A stretch of 64,000 nt of DNA from Macrostomum hystrix (GCA_950097015.1 CATNEN010000001.1:14191001-14255000), one strand, 5' to 3'; shown: positions 45,135 to 57,013, counted from the first letter of the stretch. Translations and numbers: made by a program. The notes: generated from the letters alone by a model not told the origin.

Positions 45135-48100
45135 ATGGATTTTGTTAAAAAGTGGTACTCAAAATGGGATCACATTCCGTGGAAGCATATTTCATCGCCA
45201 AAGGAACAATGGAAGGTGAGCAAAGGCTCGTAGCTTATATTTGTTTGCTATTTATTTACTGCTGATGATAACGTTTTCGACGATTGACAAAAGAGTTGGT
45301 AGCTCTCTATGGTTAGCTCCAGTAGTAGTGTACCTCCAGTGGTTACTGCTTCCGGCTTCTGGGTGAGAGGTCGGAGGTTCAAATCTCAGTAATTGGTGTC
45401 TTTGAGCAACCCTTGTGATTAAGTTCACCGCTCTGTTAAATCGATACCAGTATCGGCTGGGGTAGACAGACAGTTCGTTGGTTGCGGCAGTCTGTCCATG
45501 GTTCAAAATGACATCTTGATGCACACGTGCAGGTTCTGCCAACCTTTCTCATCGGCGAGTACCTGTTCATCTTCCTCGCCGCGCTGGCCCTGATTCACGC
45601 CCTGCGCCAGGGCCGCAGGCATGTGTTCGTCTGGTTGGCCAGCTTCCTTGCCGGCTCATCCAATGACATCTTCTTTATGTACCTGCCGCTGGTTGACAAC
45701 TTCTGGCAGGCTCAGGCTACCATTATGCTCACTCCGCGACTGCCATTGTACATCTGCTGCGTGTACTGCACCTTTATGTACTACGCCACCGTGAGCGCTT
45801 GGCGTCTCGGCCTGCCCACGCTGGCCGAGGCCTGTCTGAGCGGCCTGATGGGCATCATGATCTATATGCCCTATGACATCATCGGCATCAAGTTCCTGTG
45901 GTACGTTTCAGTCTTGCATTGATAATAAAAATGATAATAATAATTGCAGGAATGTGCTGCCGATCCTTCTGTCCGGCTAAAGGTTTCTCAGCGGATTATC
46001 TAGGGGAGGGGGGTCGGTGGCAGAGTGTTTAACGATTTTACCTCTCGCACCACGGTGCCTAAGTTCGATTCCACAGCGAGGCCACATCCATTTTGGGGCG
46101 CAGTCGCGGAGTGAAGGCTTGTGAGCTTGTCGTGCAATTTACGCCCTTGAGGGCCAACCTCCAAGGCACAGTAAAATGTACACAGATGAAGAGACCTGAC
46201 GATGAGACAGTCAGGGCAGATGTACACACCTGTGTGAGCGTATGCCTGCGTACAGTATCTATGTGAGTGTGTGCCCAGGAGTCAGCGAAATGGGCAGAAT
46301 TGCCTCCTCGCTGGCCCTTCCCCAAATTTTCTGTCTGGGCGGTCGATATGATTATTCTGGAACACAGCATCTATTAGTCTGATTTTGGATTCGAAACTGA
46401 TTAAGTTACAAAAGTATTCTCCTATCTTTTCAAATATTTCCAATATTTTAAGTTACAAAAGGTCCATTGTGCAGCTTACGCCAACGTGGCCCAACCCCAA
46501 GGGGCAGTGTGAGTGTAGACTGCCTGACTACAATAATAAGAGCACGTGTGTGCTCATGATTCAGCGGAATCGGCAGTATTGCCTCCTCTCTGACTGTGAA
46601 AGCTCCTAAAATTGACTTCCGAATTTGCAGGTGGACCTGGCACGACACTGACCCACCGATCAGCTACAGGATGCTGGGGGTTCCAGTCGGCAGCACCCTA
46701 TGGGTGATCACCTTCACCGGCACGTTCAGCTTCCTGATCCGCACTGTGTACCTGAAGTGGCGCCAGTCAGAGGCAGTGGCTCTGCTAGCCGTGTGCCTGC
46801 TGTCCACGCCGCTCATGATGGTCCAGATGGCCCTGCTGCAGCTCATCAGCTGGGATAAGCAGGGAGTGCCTACACTCTCGAGCCTGCTAGTTGGAGTGGG
46901 CCTGTACCTGACGGCTATCTTTCGTCAGTGGCCGCGCAAATCACTACTCAAGCATCCGTGCGGCCCGTTCATTCGTAAGTCGCCTGACTTCGCGATCAAT
47001 TTGGCTCTGTGTGGCTATTTCGCCACGCTATTCGGCATCATGTACTTTGGAAGGCCGGAGGATCACGTTAGCGATGGCATTCACCAGACCTATGGGCCGT
47101 GCGGCGTCGAGCAGAAGGACTTCTCCGGACAGGTTGGGGGAGAGTTAGTTTTCTTTGCAGCTGAGAACTCATGCTAATGGCGAATGTTTAACGCTGATGA
47201 ATTCTCTCCTTATTACCAATTAAAATTCGGTCACGAAAAAAGTGAGAGTTGGTGGAACGTGTTTACGCAGAGCCACAGCGGCATGATGGTGAGAGCGAAG
47301 CTTTAACAGTAGAGAGACCACGGGGTATTTCAAATGCCCACTGCCTACACGACAGCTCCCAAACCGAATGACCGATTTTCGTGAAAGTGCACCATATGGA
47401 TCTAAATTTTCCACTTTTTACGATGAACTAGCTCGTAATTGTTTAAGCCGTCCGACGTCAGCATCGTCGAGATATTCAGCGATTCTTGTCGAAGACCTGG
47501 TGACAAGGACAACTAACATTGCTCGGTATAAACTTCTAGCTATGACGAATCCGTATTGGTTGAAAAATAAGCAATATAATCAGTACAATATAGTTAGCGA
47601 TAATAGCCGACATGGTTACATGATGAACTTTTGTGATCAGAAATTTTTTCGCCTATATTGGTGGTTTTTCGCCTCCAGACACCCCGACGAGAATTGTTGA
47701 ATACCTCGACTATGCTTATATTTTGTGATTCTGGAAGCTGTTCAATCGGATAGAGTGGAAAAAATTGGTCCATGTACTGGATTTTCATGGCGATTTTGGT
47801 TTAATATTTTGGGAGATGCAGAAAAAGGAAAAATGTGGTCGTTCTACTGTAAACCAATCAGAGAACTCAGTGTTAGCGAGGATAAACCGGGCCAGAGACG
47901 GTACGGAGCAAGGGCGGCAAACGAAAAGTATCATCCATTTATCATTGCAGATTCGTCATCGATACGTCTGCGAGCGAGACATGAACGAAGACTGGGACTT
48001 CTCGTGCCCGGCGGCTGGGGGTGAGCTACCGGTCGACTACTCAGACTGGTACGTTGTGTGCGGCAGGGCGCATAGCAACAGGCCGCTGTGGCTGGCAGCC

Positions 48101-48205
48101 CTGGCAGGCTACGCACTGCTGGGCTCATTCACCTACTCGCGAATTCTGCGCTTCGGTCAGAGACGGTCGTCTGGCACTACTGACAGTAGACTGCACGCTG
48201 AGTGA
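45135..48205 (+). CDS. Multi-pass membrane protein, four-exon paralog
   Basis: Exons: 45,135-45,215, 45,533-45,900, 46,631-47,132 and 47,951-48,205, which sum to 1,206 nt and 401 residues. All junctions are GT-AG and preserve frame (GGAAG|GTGAGC; GCAG|GTTCTG; CCTGTG|GTACGT; TTTGCAG|GTGGAC; GGACAG|GTTGGG; ATTGCAG|ATTCGT). The start is ACCATGG. The N-terminus is short and basic (MDFVKKWYSKWDHIPWKH), followed by about 8 hydrophobic segments (FLAALALIHAL, YICCVYCTFMYYA, LWVITFTGTFSFLI and others). A conserved extracytoplasmic Cys cluster (RYVCERDM ... DFSCPAAGG ... WYVVCGRA) precedes the last TM. The function is unknown. It is divergent to the intronless paralog, with starts 1.25 kb apart. AATAAA follows at 48,238. 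Introns 1 and 2 contain SINEs. Confidence 0.88.
45325..45475 (+). repeat. Diverged SINE family A copy in intron 1
   Basis: A tRNA-like B box (GGAGGTTCAAATCTC) and the family A body phrase TTCACC-(N)-CTGTTAAAT-(N)-TACCAG-(N)-GCTGGGG are recognisable. Confidence 0.55.
46005..46340 (+). repeat. tRNA-derived SINE, family B, in intron 2
   Basis: The head GGTGGCAGAGTG (A box) and AAGTTCGATTCCAC (B box) is followed by TTGTCGTGCAATTTACGCCC, GAGGGCCAACC, GACGATGAGACAGTCAGGGC and GAATTGCCTCCTCGCTGGCC. It matches 57,345-57,655 in the same order. Confidence 0.88.
46450..46610 (+). repeat. Diverged SINE family B fragment in intron 2
   Basis: GTGCAGCTTACGCC, AAGGGGCAGTGTGAGTGTAG, GTGTGTGCTCATGATTCAGC and ATTGCCTCCTCTCTGACTG follow the family B body order; the head is missing. 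Confidence 0.65.
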
Positions 48206-48237
48206 CGCCTGAAATTAGTTTGCTGAACTATCTAGCG

Positions 48238-48266
48238 AATAAATATTCATTTGACTGTGCAATAAA
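48238..48266 (+). terminator. Two poly(A) signals
   Basis: AATAAA at 48,238-48,243 and again at 48,261-48,266, 33 and 56 bp after the stop of the four-exon membrane protein gene. Confidence 0.65.
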
Positions 48267-48474
48267 AACAATTAGTTACAAAAAATATTGGTGATCGCTT
48301 TTTAGTCGAGTCTATTCGAGTGTTTTTGTTCCATTTCCTTGACTTATTTTTCAATTTCACGAGTTCTTATAAAAGTACATTCAATCAGCTGATATTCCAG
48401 GAATATGAGGTTTGAGCTTTGTGAGTTTGTAGGATTTTAAATTTATGGGGGTAGGTTATGAAATTGGCATGCCT

Positions 48475-48690
48475 TGAGGGGGTTGTTGCTTGTCGGTTAG
48501 AGCGTCGGACTCAGGACTTAAAGGTCGGGAGTTCGATTCTTGACTCTTCTGGAACACTTTGTGCCCTTTAGCAAGACACTTAACTCTGCATTGCTTCAGT
48601 TCACCCAGCTGTTAAATGGGTACCAGCATCAGCTGGGGTTATTGAGGGTGGGTGTGGCGTCTTCCAGTCCATCGACTGCAGCCTTCAGAT
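48475..48690 (+). repeat. tRNA-derived SINE, family A
   Basis: GGTTAGAGCGTCGGACTCAG, then GGGAGTTCGATTCTTGACTC, AGCAAGACACTTAACTCTGC, GTTAAATGGGTACCAGCATC, and a CAGTCCATCGACTGCAG tail. Confidence 0.85.
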
Positions 48691-49484
48691 GCACCGCGCA
48701 ATAGCTACGGCATCTGCACTTCCACTCACGCATTCAGTCGTTGCAGTCTCGAAAGCTCCATATCCAGATAAAATTGTTCCAGATAGATCTGGGCAAGAAA
48801 TTTGCCAAGCTTGCACCGACATGAAGCAGGGCAGCGCGCCACATCACGAGTGGCCCTACAAAGTCGATAATCCGTTTAGCGCTGCGCGAGACGAGGCATC
48901 ACTATCCATATATATCGTGCACTTTTTATTAGTTGATGCCGGCGCAGGACAAAATGGACGAAACTGTCAGGATTCCGTTAGTGTTATCCGGACGGCGAGG
49001 TCTCGTCGAGGTTTCGGGTGGCATGTTAACACCCTTCTTTGCTTCTCTTTCTGTCTCTCTCCGTTTCATTCAGCCCCAGCTAGAGAAGACGACAGAAAAA
49101 ACTATCGCGTGAAAAAAGTCACGCGCCATCTGCTGGGAGGCAGTTGAAAATACTTTTCTCTCTTTATTTAAAGCAGCAGCAGCAGCAGCAGCAATTACTC
49201 TGAGAGTTTGGTATCAACCATTGGAAACAAAGGCTTCCAGTTCCGTCCTGTTGTCGTATTCAGGTTCTTAGGGTGCACTTTCTTAGAAAGTTTGCATTGC
49301 TAAACAATTTTTTTGTTTGAGTTCAGATCTTCCCATTTTGTGTTATTTTTTGGATTAAGGAGGTAACTTCGTTTGTCATTAAACTACGATATTTAAAATA
49401 AAATTTTTCGTTTTTAATAGTTTTTTCTGGTTATAGCTTTCGGATAATAATTGGTGGATAAGCAGTAGAATAGATTACAGGGGA
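48691..49484. other. Noncoding, CAG microsatellite
   Basis: A 152-codon plus ORF (48,689-49,147) has no recognisable content. About seven AGC repeats lie at 49,172-49,192. Nothing else is seen. Confidence 0.4.
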
Positions 49485-49665
49485 GTTACAGACTAGTGAT
49501 TATAGTGTCGGGCTAACGACTTGTAGGTCTGGGGTTCGATTCCTGACTCCACTGAATTATTTTGTCTTTTAGCAAGACAAATAAATAACACTGCATTAGC
49601 TGGGGTGATTGGTGCCTGTGGCGTCCCACCAGTCCATGGACTGAACAGCCGTACGCAGCTTTCTA
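49485..49665 (+). repeat. tRNA-derived SINE, family A, short variant
   Basis: Head with GGTTCGATTCCTGACTCCAC, then TTTAGCAAGACAAATAA, AGCTGGGGTGATTGG, and the CAGTCCATGGACTGAACAGC tail. It has an internal deletion relative to 48,475-48,690. Confidence 0.78.
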
Positions 49666-50589
49666 ATATATTACTTAGTAGTAGTTAATAGCCGCACATT
49701 TTTTTTGAAAATGCGAGCCAACACTTCAGCGTAACAAATTTTATATTCTAGGACATCAATCTTTAGTGACCCAAGTATTGCACAAGCTAGTTAGCTATCC
49801 AATTTGTCCAATTCAGCATTCATTATTCATAAATGCGGCACACGCACGCTTGTCTGTTTGTACTTATGGCACAATTTGATCCGTCAGTCAAAGGCTTAGC
49901 CAGCGGAGTTGTGGGGGGACAAGAATTGCTTGAGAACTCACTCAAAAACAGGATTTTGTTCGCACTGAGATAGAAATGAGCGGAAGGAGGTAAAGAGGCT
50001 GCTAGGGGGTTGGGTGAAGAGACTTCAGAGTGAATTGACTGAGCGCTAATCCTGTTACAATGTCACAAGAACGAAGTCTCACTCCAGCAGTGTCCTAGGA
50101 CTGGGATTAAGTGTTAGGATCGAGTGAGGATCAAAGCATAGTCTTAGAAATCTGACTAGGCTTAGCCTTGGAAATCATGCTGTTTAAGACAAAAAACTTC
50201 TCTGCTGTGAAGACTCTGTTATTGACAGAATCGATCTGAATCTTAATTTGTTATCAAATTTGCGATGAGTTGCAATTAGATATGGCTTGATATCAGCGTG
50301 TCTGTGCGAGTTGCTATTGGCGAAAAGCTAGAAAATCAAGCCTGAGGGAGAGAAAGATTGAGTGTTAAGTGATGGGGAGAGAGGAGGCACATCTTCATCT
50401 GCCGATAATTCTTATCTTTTAATATTCTTCGTCAGGAAAGAGAGCAAAAAACTTTTTTGTCGCGGTAAGCCGTAAATATTTAATTTAAAGTCAAAAAGCA
50501 AGGAAAATCTACTCGTATAAGGAGAGTGAACTTAATCGCAAAAAACCGTTCGTGTGACAAAGTACAAAGTGACAAAGAAATGCGGAATG
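49666..50589. other. Noncoding, nothing recognised
   Basis: Intermediate GC content, no plausible coding region or repeat. Confidence 0.4.
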
Positions 50590-51660
50590 GGTGTCTCAAA
50601 CTGTACAAGTGAGCGGTCTGAATGACCTTGGTGGGATGGCCAGATTGTGTAGAACGGCGGCTTGCTCGTTGGCACCGTGCGGGGATCTGGTCCTTCGATC
50701 AGCTTGGCTTTTTGGCGCTGACGTCGCTCATTGGCCTTTGGACTTGAACGGTCGCGGTTCCATTACGCCGGTGAAGGTGAAGTCCGCGTGGGCGGTGCCG
50801 GATGTCGGTGATGTACGCCAGCATGCGGCCACGGATGCTGTTGGTCGTCTCGCCGACGCAGATACCGCCGTCGTTGCACCGGCGACAGTACACAGCGTAG
50901 ATGGCTTCAAAGCGTTGCATTCGATCCTCTGGCTGATGACGATTTAGACTTTGTTGTCGCGGCTGACCCAGGACAGACGGAAGTGGTGAATCTGGCGTGC
51001 GCCTGGCAGATCTTGCAGAGCCGGACCGGGTTGCATGGCAGGAAGCCGAACCGTCTGGTCGGGTAGAAGCCCAGTTCCGTCAGTACGTCGTACTTGATGT
51101 TGCGCAGAAGCCGCCGGCTGTATCCTTGGTGCTGCACCAGGTTTGACATCAGCCCGGTGCACGCTGCATCGAAGTCGGCCATCTGGGAACATCGTCGGGC
51201 GTAGCTGAATAGCTGGGACTGCACGGACGCCACGGAAAGTCCGCTTAGAATAGAATGAGTCGCGGTGGATGAGGGCTCGGCTGTCGGCGGGTTTGAAGAA
51301 AACCCTGGTTCCGATTTTCGTGGTGTCGCCCTCGCGCTCCCAAAAGACAGTCCAGTAAGTCGACTTCGGTGCTGCTGTAGCTCAGTTGTAGCCAGATGTT
51401 CAGGTCGAGGGCGTCCAGATGTTGATAGAACCGGATCAGTTCGTCTTCCGTTCCACGCCACACGCTGAAGATGTCGTCGGTGTACCGGAGTCACAGGCTG
51501 GGTTTCTGAGGGCTGGTCTCAAGGCCTCTCTGCTCCCAGCAGCCCATGTGGATGTTCCTATAGCTAGGCGCAAACGTTCTCCCCACGACCAAGTGCCATT
51601 CACCTGTAGGAAGTACTTGCTCTCAAATTCAAAGTCGATGCGCTCGAGATTTAGGAGAGA
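50590..51660 (-). pseudogene. Penelope-like element: RT and GIY-YIG nuclease, 5'-truncated
   Basis: On the minus strand, KYFLQVNGT and NIHMGCWEQ lead to LRYTDDIFSVW (RT catalytic YTDD), then LNIWLQLSYSSTEVDLLDC, then RLLRNIKYDVLTELGF, then a Cys-rich linker (CNPVRLCKICQAH), then a GIY-YIG nuclease starting AIYAVYCRRC and CVGETTNSIRGRM. This RT-linker-GIY-YIG order is diagnostic of Penelope-like elements. Stops and frame changes lie near 51,490 (TGA just before LRYTDD), 51,250 and 50,910. The 5' end stops near 51,660. Confidence 0.88.
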
Positions 51661-51774
51661 GGGGAGAGGAAGAGAGATGGCTCTGAAATGTAATATTTCT
51701 TTATACATAATATTTTATCAAATAACAAAATTATGCAAAACATTTCTAACTGCAAAATTTAACGACCCCATCCT

Positions 51775-52060
51775 TCATGACCTTTCCTCTCAACTCTCCT
51801 CTCCTCTCCTCTCTCCTATTTTCTCCTCTTCTCTCCATCCTCTCTCCTATCTTATCTCCTCTACTGTACTCTACTCAACTCTCCTCTCCTCTCTTCTCTC
51901 CCATCCTCTCTCCTCTCCTCTCCTCTCATCTCCTCTCTTTTCCTCTCCTCTCCTCTCCTCTCCTCTCCTCTCCTCTCCTCTCCTCCCCTCTCCTCCTCTC
52001 TCCTCTCTCATCTGCCCTCCCATCCTTTCTCCTCCCTCCTCCTCTCCTCTCCAGCTTCAG
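51775..52060. repeat. Pyrimidine-rich low complexity (CTCTCCT)
   Basis: Repeated CTCTC/TCCTC motifs over about 285 bp. ORFs in it are composition artefacts. It immediately adjoins the truncated 5' end of the Penelope-like fragment. Confidence 0.9.
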
Positions 52061-52720
52061 TGTTCTGCCTAGAAGGTCAAGAGAAGCGCGGTGTTGTCAT
52101 TTAGATTACATGAATATCTTTTCATAACCAAAGGTTAGTGGACACGATTTCCCAATATTACTCTTTATTCCCATTAAGAAAATAAATCTTTAATCCCTTG
52201 ATTCTAAGCCCCATCCAATGTCAAAGGGCGGTTAGAGGGCTTGGATTGGCAGCCCATTGCCCTATACAAGAGCCAACCAATGAGAGCGTCCATCCCACTG
52301 TCTCCCCAGAAACTAAAAATGGGAGGCTTCGGTCCCAGGTCGCCAGGAATAGCAATGGAACGCATGTGAAATGCAATCGAATGCATTCTAAAAGAAGACT
52401 TTCATAAAGCAACACAGCTAATCAGAACGCAAGCAAAAGGCAGAAACCCAGAAAGAAGGTGAGTGACAGTCTGCAAGTATCATCCAGCACCAAACAAATA
52501 CATCCCTTTTCGAAATTCTCACCAGAATCGGGAGGAAAAGAGAAAATGTTTTTTTAAATGCTTGAGAAGAAATCTGATTTGAATATAGAAGATTTTTCTT
52601 CTAAATTTGCATCTTGGAATCTGCAATCTGAATCTTCTGAGCTGTGCTGTTCTGATATGCACAGCTCTGCAACCCTTTATTGTCACTAACTGAAACAGCT
52701 AATAGAACTCTGCCAGCTCC
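52061..52720. other. Noncoding, nothing recognised
   Basis: Spacer between two pyrimidine-rich tracts. Nothing else is identified. Confidence 0.4.
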
Positions 52721-52724
52721 GCTC

Positions 52725-52995
52725 TTCTCCTCTCCTCCTCTCTCTCCCCCTTTCTCTCCTCCTCTCTCTCGTCATCTCCCTCCTTCCTCATCTCCTCATC
52801 TCTCTCTCCTTATCTTTCTCCTTCCTCCTCTCCTCATCTCTCTCCTCATCTCTTTCCACATCTCTACTCTTACCTCTCTTCTCTCTTTTCTCTCCTCTCT
52901 TCTCTCCTCTCTCCTCTCTCCTCTCTCCTCTCTATCCTCTCGTGTTTTCTTCTCTCCTATCTCCACAATAATATATTCCCTTCTTCTCTTCTTTC
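52725..52995. repeat. Pyrimidine-rich low complexity, second tract
   Basis: CTCCTCTCT-type repeats, similar to 51,775-52,060. Confidence 0.88.
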
Positions 52996-53478
52996 CCTAT
53001 CTCTCATTTCCCGGCCGTCAATACACTCCCTAGAAAAGCCTCATTAGCCTCTCTAACCATGACTGATTTCAAACAAAAGACAGCACGGCAAAAGTTATTT
53101 ACAGCCGGTAAAAACGCGGCCCTTTTTGCAATTCTAGATTGAAATTTACGACCCTTTCAAACTTGAAATTCCTGTTGGCTGTAAGTAAAGTGCTGTCTTC
53201 CGCGTTGTAAACAAACCTATGAACCAGGGCTGTTTAAAAAAATACCTCTCAAGGCACTCATCAAAGACTTTCTGCTGGCTGAAAATGCTTGGACAATTTT
53301 ATTGACTCAGTGCGCAGCTAAAATGAAAGCATTTCTTTGTGGGGCCATTCAGAGCAAAGCAAAAAAAATTCAAGCATTCCCGCGAAGCATCTGTTCTCAT
53401 TCGGGCAGTGACTAAAACTGAACGATAAATACTACTGAAAAACACTTGCAAATTTTAGTTATCTTAGAAATCAGAATC
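52996..53478. other. Noncoding upstream of the four-TM gene
   Basis: No recognised feature. It may include the promoter. Confidence 0.4.
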
Positions 53479-53862
53479 TAACATGTTACAGATCTTAACC
53501 TGTCTAACATGTTACATATCAGAACCTGTCTAACATGTTACAGATCAGAACCTGTCTAACATGTTACAGATATCAGAACCTGTCTAACATGTTACAAATC
53601 CGAATCTGTCTAACATGTTACAGATCAGAACCTGTCTAACATGTTACAGATCTTAACCTGTCTAACATGTTACATATCAGAACCTGTCTAACATGTTACA
53701 TATCAGAACCTGTCTAACATGTTACAGATCCATACCTGTCTAACATGTTACAGATCTTAACCTGTCTAACATGTTACAAATCCGAACCTGTCTAACATGT
53801 TACAGATCAGACCCTGTCTAACATGTTACAGATCTGAACTTGTCTAACATGTTACAGATCTA
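53479..53862 (+). repeat. 26-bp minisatellite, array 1
   Basis: About 15 units of AACCTGTCTAACATGTTACA plus GATCAG, with small variation in the last six bases. It ends 43 bp before the start codon of the four-TM gene. Each unit holds the 10-bp palindrome TAACATGTTA and an acceptor-like TGTTACAG. Confidence 0.95.
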
Positions 53863-53904
53863 AGATAACTTCGCAAAATCTGAGAAAGCCGTCTGCTGAT
53901 CGCC

Positions 53905-56900
53905 ATGGCAACCCGTAAATCCCAGCCCGACATTGCCAAAGGCCACCGGATGCTCGCCCAGCCCATTCGCTCCGGCAATGTCAACGAGATCGACTCCGAC
54001 GAAGCCGATGACGAAAATGCCGCGCAGCAGATGCTGCCGGATGATCAACCGACCTGCCGAGCTCTGTTCTGTCAGTGAGTTGAGAGTTCAAATCTTTCCT
54101 CCAACCCAGAAGATTCCTGATAGCATTCGAATTAGCCCTATGAATTCGTTTGAGCACGATTTTGGACTTTAGGGATTCTAGGGATAATAAATAATAATAC
54201 CTCAGGACAATACATTAACCCCTCAGGACAGCACACTTCAGGACAGCACACTTCAGGACACCACACCTCAGGACACCACACTTCAGGACACCAAACCTCA
54301 GGACACCACACTTCAGGACACCACACCTCCGGACACCACACCTCAGGACACCACACTTCAGGACACCACACTTCAGGACACCAAATCTCAAGACACCACA
54401 ACCCTCAGGACACCACACCTCAGGACACCAAAACTCAGGACACCACACCTCAGGACACAACACTTCAGGACACCACACCTCAGGACACCACACCTCAGGA
54501 CACCACACTTCAGGACACCACTCCTCAGGACACCACACTTCAGGACACCACACCTCAGGACACCACACCTCAGGACAACAAAACTCAGGACAACCTCAGC
54601 AAGCATTGCCCATCACCTTGACAGACGCTGGACGGCCATCTGCTGCTGCTTGGTGGACAGAATTCTTCACTTGCCACCAGAGAGTGCAGCTCGCCCGCAG
54701 CTGGCCCGCTACCGTCGCACCTGGCATCGTCTGGCGGCTCTGCTGGCGTGTCTGGTGGCACTGACTCTCGGCCAGACTTGCGCCAGCAGCTTCGCCTTCG
54801 GCTACTGCGTGCATCATCTCGGCGGCTGCTCGGCATTCCTGGAACGCGATCCCTGCCTGAAGACGGTCGTTCCATTCTTCGTCGTCTCCCTGGTGTGGCT
54901 CAGTGTCTTCTGCTCCTGCTGCTGCCAGAGTCCGAAAGCTCTTAGCGTTTTTCTCCTTGTAGGCTTGTGCGGTGAAGTCGTTCTCGGCAGCTACATGGTG
55001 GCCTTCGACAGAGCCACTCGGATTGACGACCACCTCACCACTCACCTGGTGAACTCGCTGGACGCGAATGTCTGCTACGGCAGGCCCCGCAGCGGAGGCA
55101 GCGAAGACGATGTCGAGAGTCGAGTGGACGCCGCAAAGTGCTTCGGAGCTTATCGACTGGCGGCGAAGGCGTGCCAGAGGCTGTTGGATTGGCGAAGTCA
55201 GGCTGCGCACAATGCTAGTGGACAGTGGACAGGACAGGTGAGTGGCAGGTAGCACTTTAGTGCACCAAACTATGCGCGTCAAGACTATTATTAGAAAAAT
55301 ACGTTTTGTACATTATACTTCAGGGCGACACACCTCAGGACACCACACACCACACCTCAGGAGAATACACCTCAGGACACTGAACCTCATGACACCGCAC
55401 CTCAGGTCGTTACACATCAGTATAAACAACACCTTAAGACACCACACCTCAGGAAATTACATCTCAGTTCACCACACCAAAGGACACCACACCAAAGGAC
55501 ACCACACCAAAGGCCACCACACCAAAGGACACCACACCAAAGGACACCACACCAAAGGACACCACAGCAAAGGACACCACACCAAAGGACACCATACCAA
55601 AGGACACCACACCAAAGGACACCATACCAAAGGACACCACACCAAAGGACACCACACCAAAGGACACCACACCAAAGGACACCATACCAAAGGACACCAC
55701 ACCAAAGGACAACATACCAAAGGACACCACACCAAAGGACACCACACCAAATGGACACCACACCAAAGGACACCATACCAAAGGACACCACACCAAAGGA
55801 CACCACACCAAAGGACACCATACCAAAGGACACCACACCAAAGGACACCACACCAAAGGACACCACACCAAAGGACACCACACCAAAGGACACCACACCA
55901 AATGGACACCACAGCAAAGGACACCACACCAAAGGACACCATACCAAAGGACACCATACCAAAGGACACCACACCAAAGGACACCATACCAAAGGACACC
56001 ACACCAAAGGACACCACAGCAAAGGACACCACACCAAAGGACACCATACCAAAGGACACCACACCAAAGGACACCACAGCAAAGGACACCATACCAAAGG
56101 ACACCACACCAAAGGACACCACACCAAAGGACACTAAACTTCAGGACAATACATCTCATGACAATGCACCTCAGGACAGTACACCTCAGGACAGTACACC
56201 TCATGACACTACACCTCATGAAACTACACCTCAGGACAATACACCTCAGGACAATACACCTCATAACACTACACCTCATGACAATACACAGGACAATACA
56301 CCTCAGGATGCTACACCTATTTTTTTCCTCGAGTTCAACTCAGCAAAACAAACAATAATTTCATATCGGTCGCCGAGGCTTCTACCTTCAATTAAATTCA
56401 TAGGGTTGCTGTGCAGCGTCCTGTGTTTTTACAATCTTGGTGTGTTTTGCCCCTATTTCTAGACACCTCACTGTTCAGGACACCCCAGATTGAGGCGAAG
56501 AGAAATATTATTATCATAATTCATACTCGCAGAAAAGCTTTCTTACACACCAAATTATCTGGCCCAGTTTTGCCGTCAAGCCGAGGCCTGCATTGCTGAG
56601 ATTATGCAGTCGATCATAGGCAGAAAGCACTTCTACCAAGCGCTGACCTACTCTCTGCTGTACCTGTTCGCCCTGATCCACCTCATCATCGCGCTAGCCG
56701 TGTGCGTTTTCGATGTGCGCAGAAAACAAGAAGAGAAACGGCTAGGCGGCGGTCGTCTCCTCCTGGCAGCAGCCGAGTCCGAGTTAGTTGCTGAGGCCAA
56801 TCCTGGTGCGCATGACCCGGGGGTGGACTTGAAGACCTCCCACTGTCTCAGACGCTCAGAGATGGTGTTAATAAATCGTAATGTTGATGGAGCATTAAGC

Positions 56901-56951
56901 TCAACCATTGATTCTTCTAAGCTGAAATTTGAGTTGGTTAAACAGGTTTAA
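53905..56951 (+). CDS. Four-TM protein, tetraspanin-like
   Basis: Three exons: 53,905-54,074, 54,604-55,237 and 56,568-56,951, which sum to 1,188 nt and 395 residues. Start CGCCATGG. Junctions: GTCA|GTGAGT, CAGCAAG|CATTG, GGACAG|GTGAGT, GGCCCAG|TTTTGC. At intron 1 the 3' site is a tandem CAG/CAAG; only CAAG keeps the frame, and CAG would give a frameshifted isoform. The N-terminal 90 residues are cytoplasmic-type and acidic ([11 protein letters not shown]). TM1 is [16 protein letters not shown]2 [17 protein letters not shown]3 [21 protein letters not shown] large loop of about 100 residues with paired Cys ([26 protein letters not shown]) leads to TM4 [20 protein letters not shown]. This topology fits tetraspanins, but the CCG signature is absent, so the family is tentative. 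AATAAA lies at 57,014. Confidence 0.78.
54195..54597 (+). repeat. 15-bp minisatellite in intron 1
   Basis: About 26 units of CCACACCTCAGGACA. Each unit carries CCTCAG, which looks like a 3' splice site; the last unit forms the tandem acceptor used by exon 2. Confidence 0.93.
55321..56312 (+). repeat. 15-bp minisatellite in intron 2
   Basis: About 45 core units of ACCACACCAAAGGAC (55,470-56,130) flanked on both sides by degenerate CACCTCAGGACA units like those of intron 1. The period of 15 creates long frames on both strands, the longest 406 codons, which are artefacts. Confidence 0.95.
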
Positions 56952-57013
56952 ATGTAAAATTACATATTTCCCATTGGAATTATTGTTTCCTTAAAAATCG
57001 ACTTATTTGAACA

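Noticed and set aside
51419-52127. Ser/Leu/Pro-rich plus frames
   Set aside because: They follow from CTCTCCT low-complexity DNA.
54138-54606. Cys/Trp-rich minus frames
   Set aside because: Shadows of the 15-bp repeat in intron 1.
55242-56462. 406-codon plus frame and 220-270-codon minus frames
   Set aside because: They come from the 15-bp intronic repeat; the spliced four-TM gene explains the locus.
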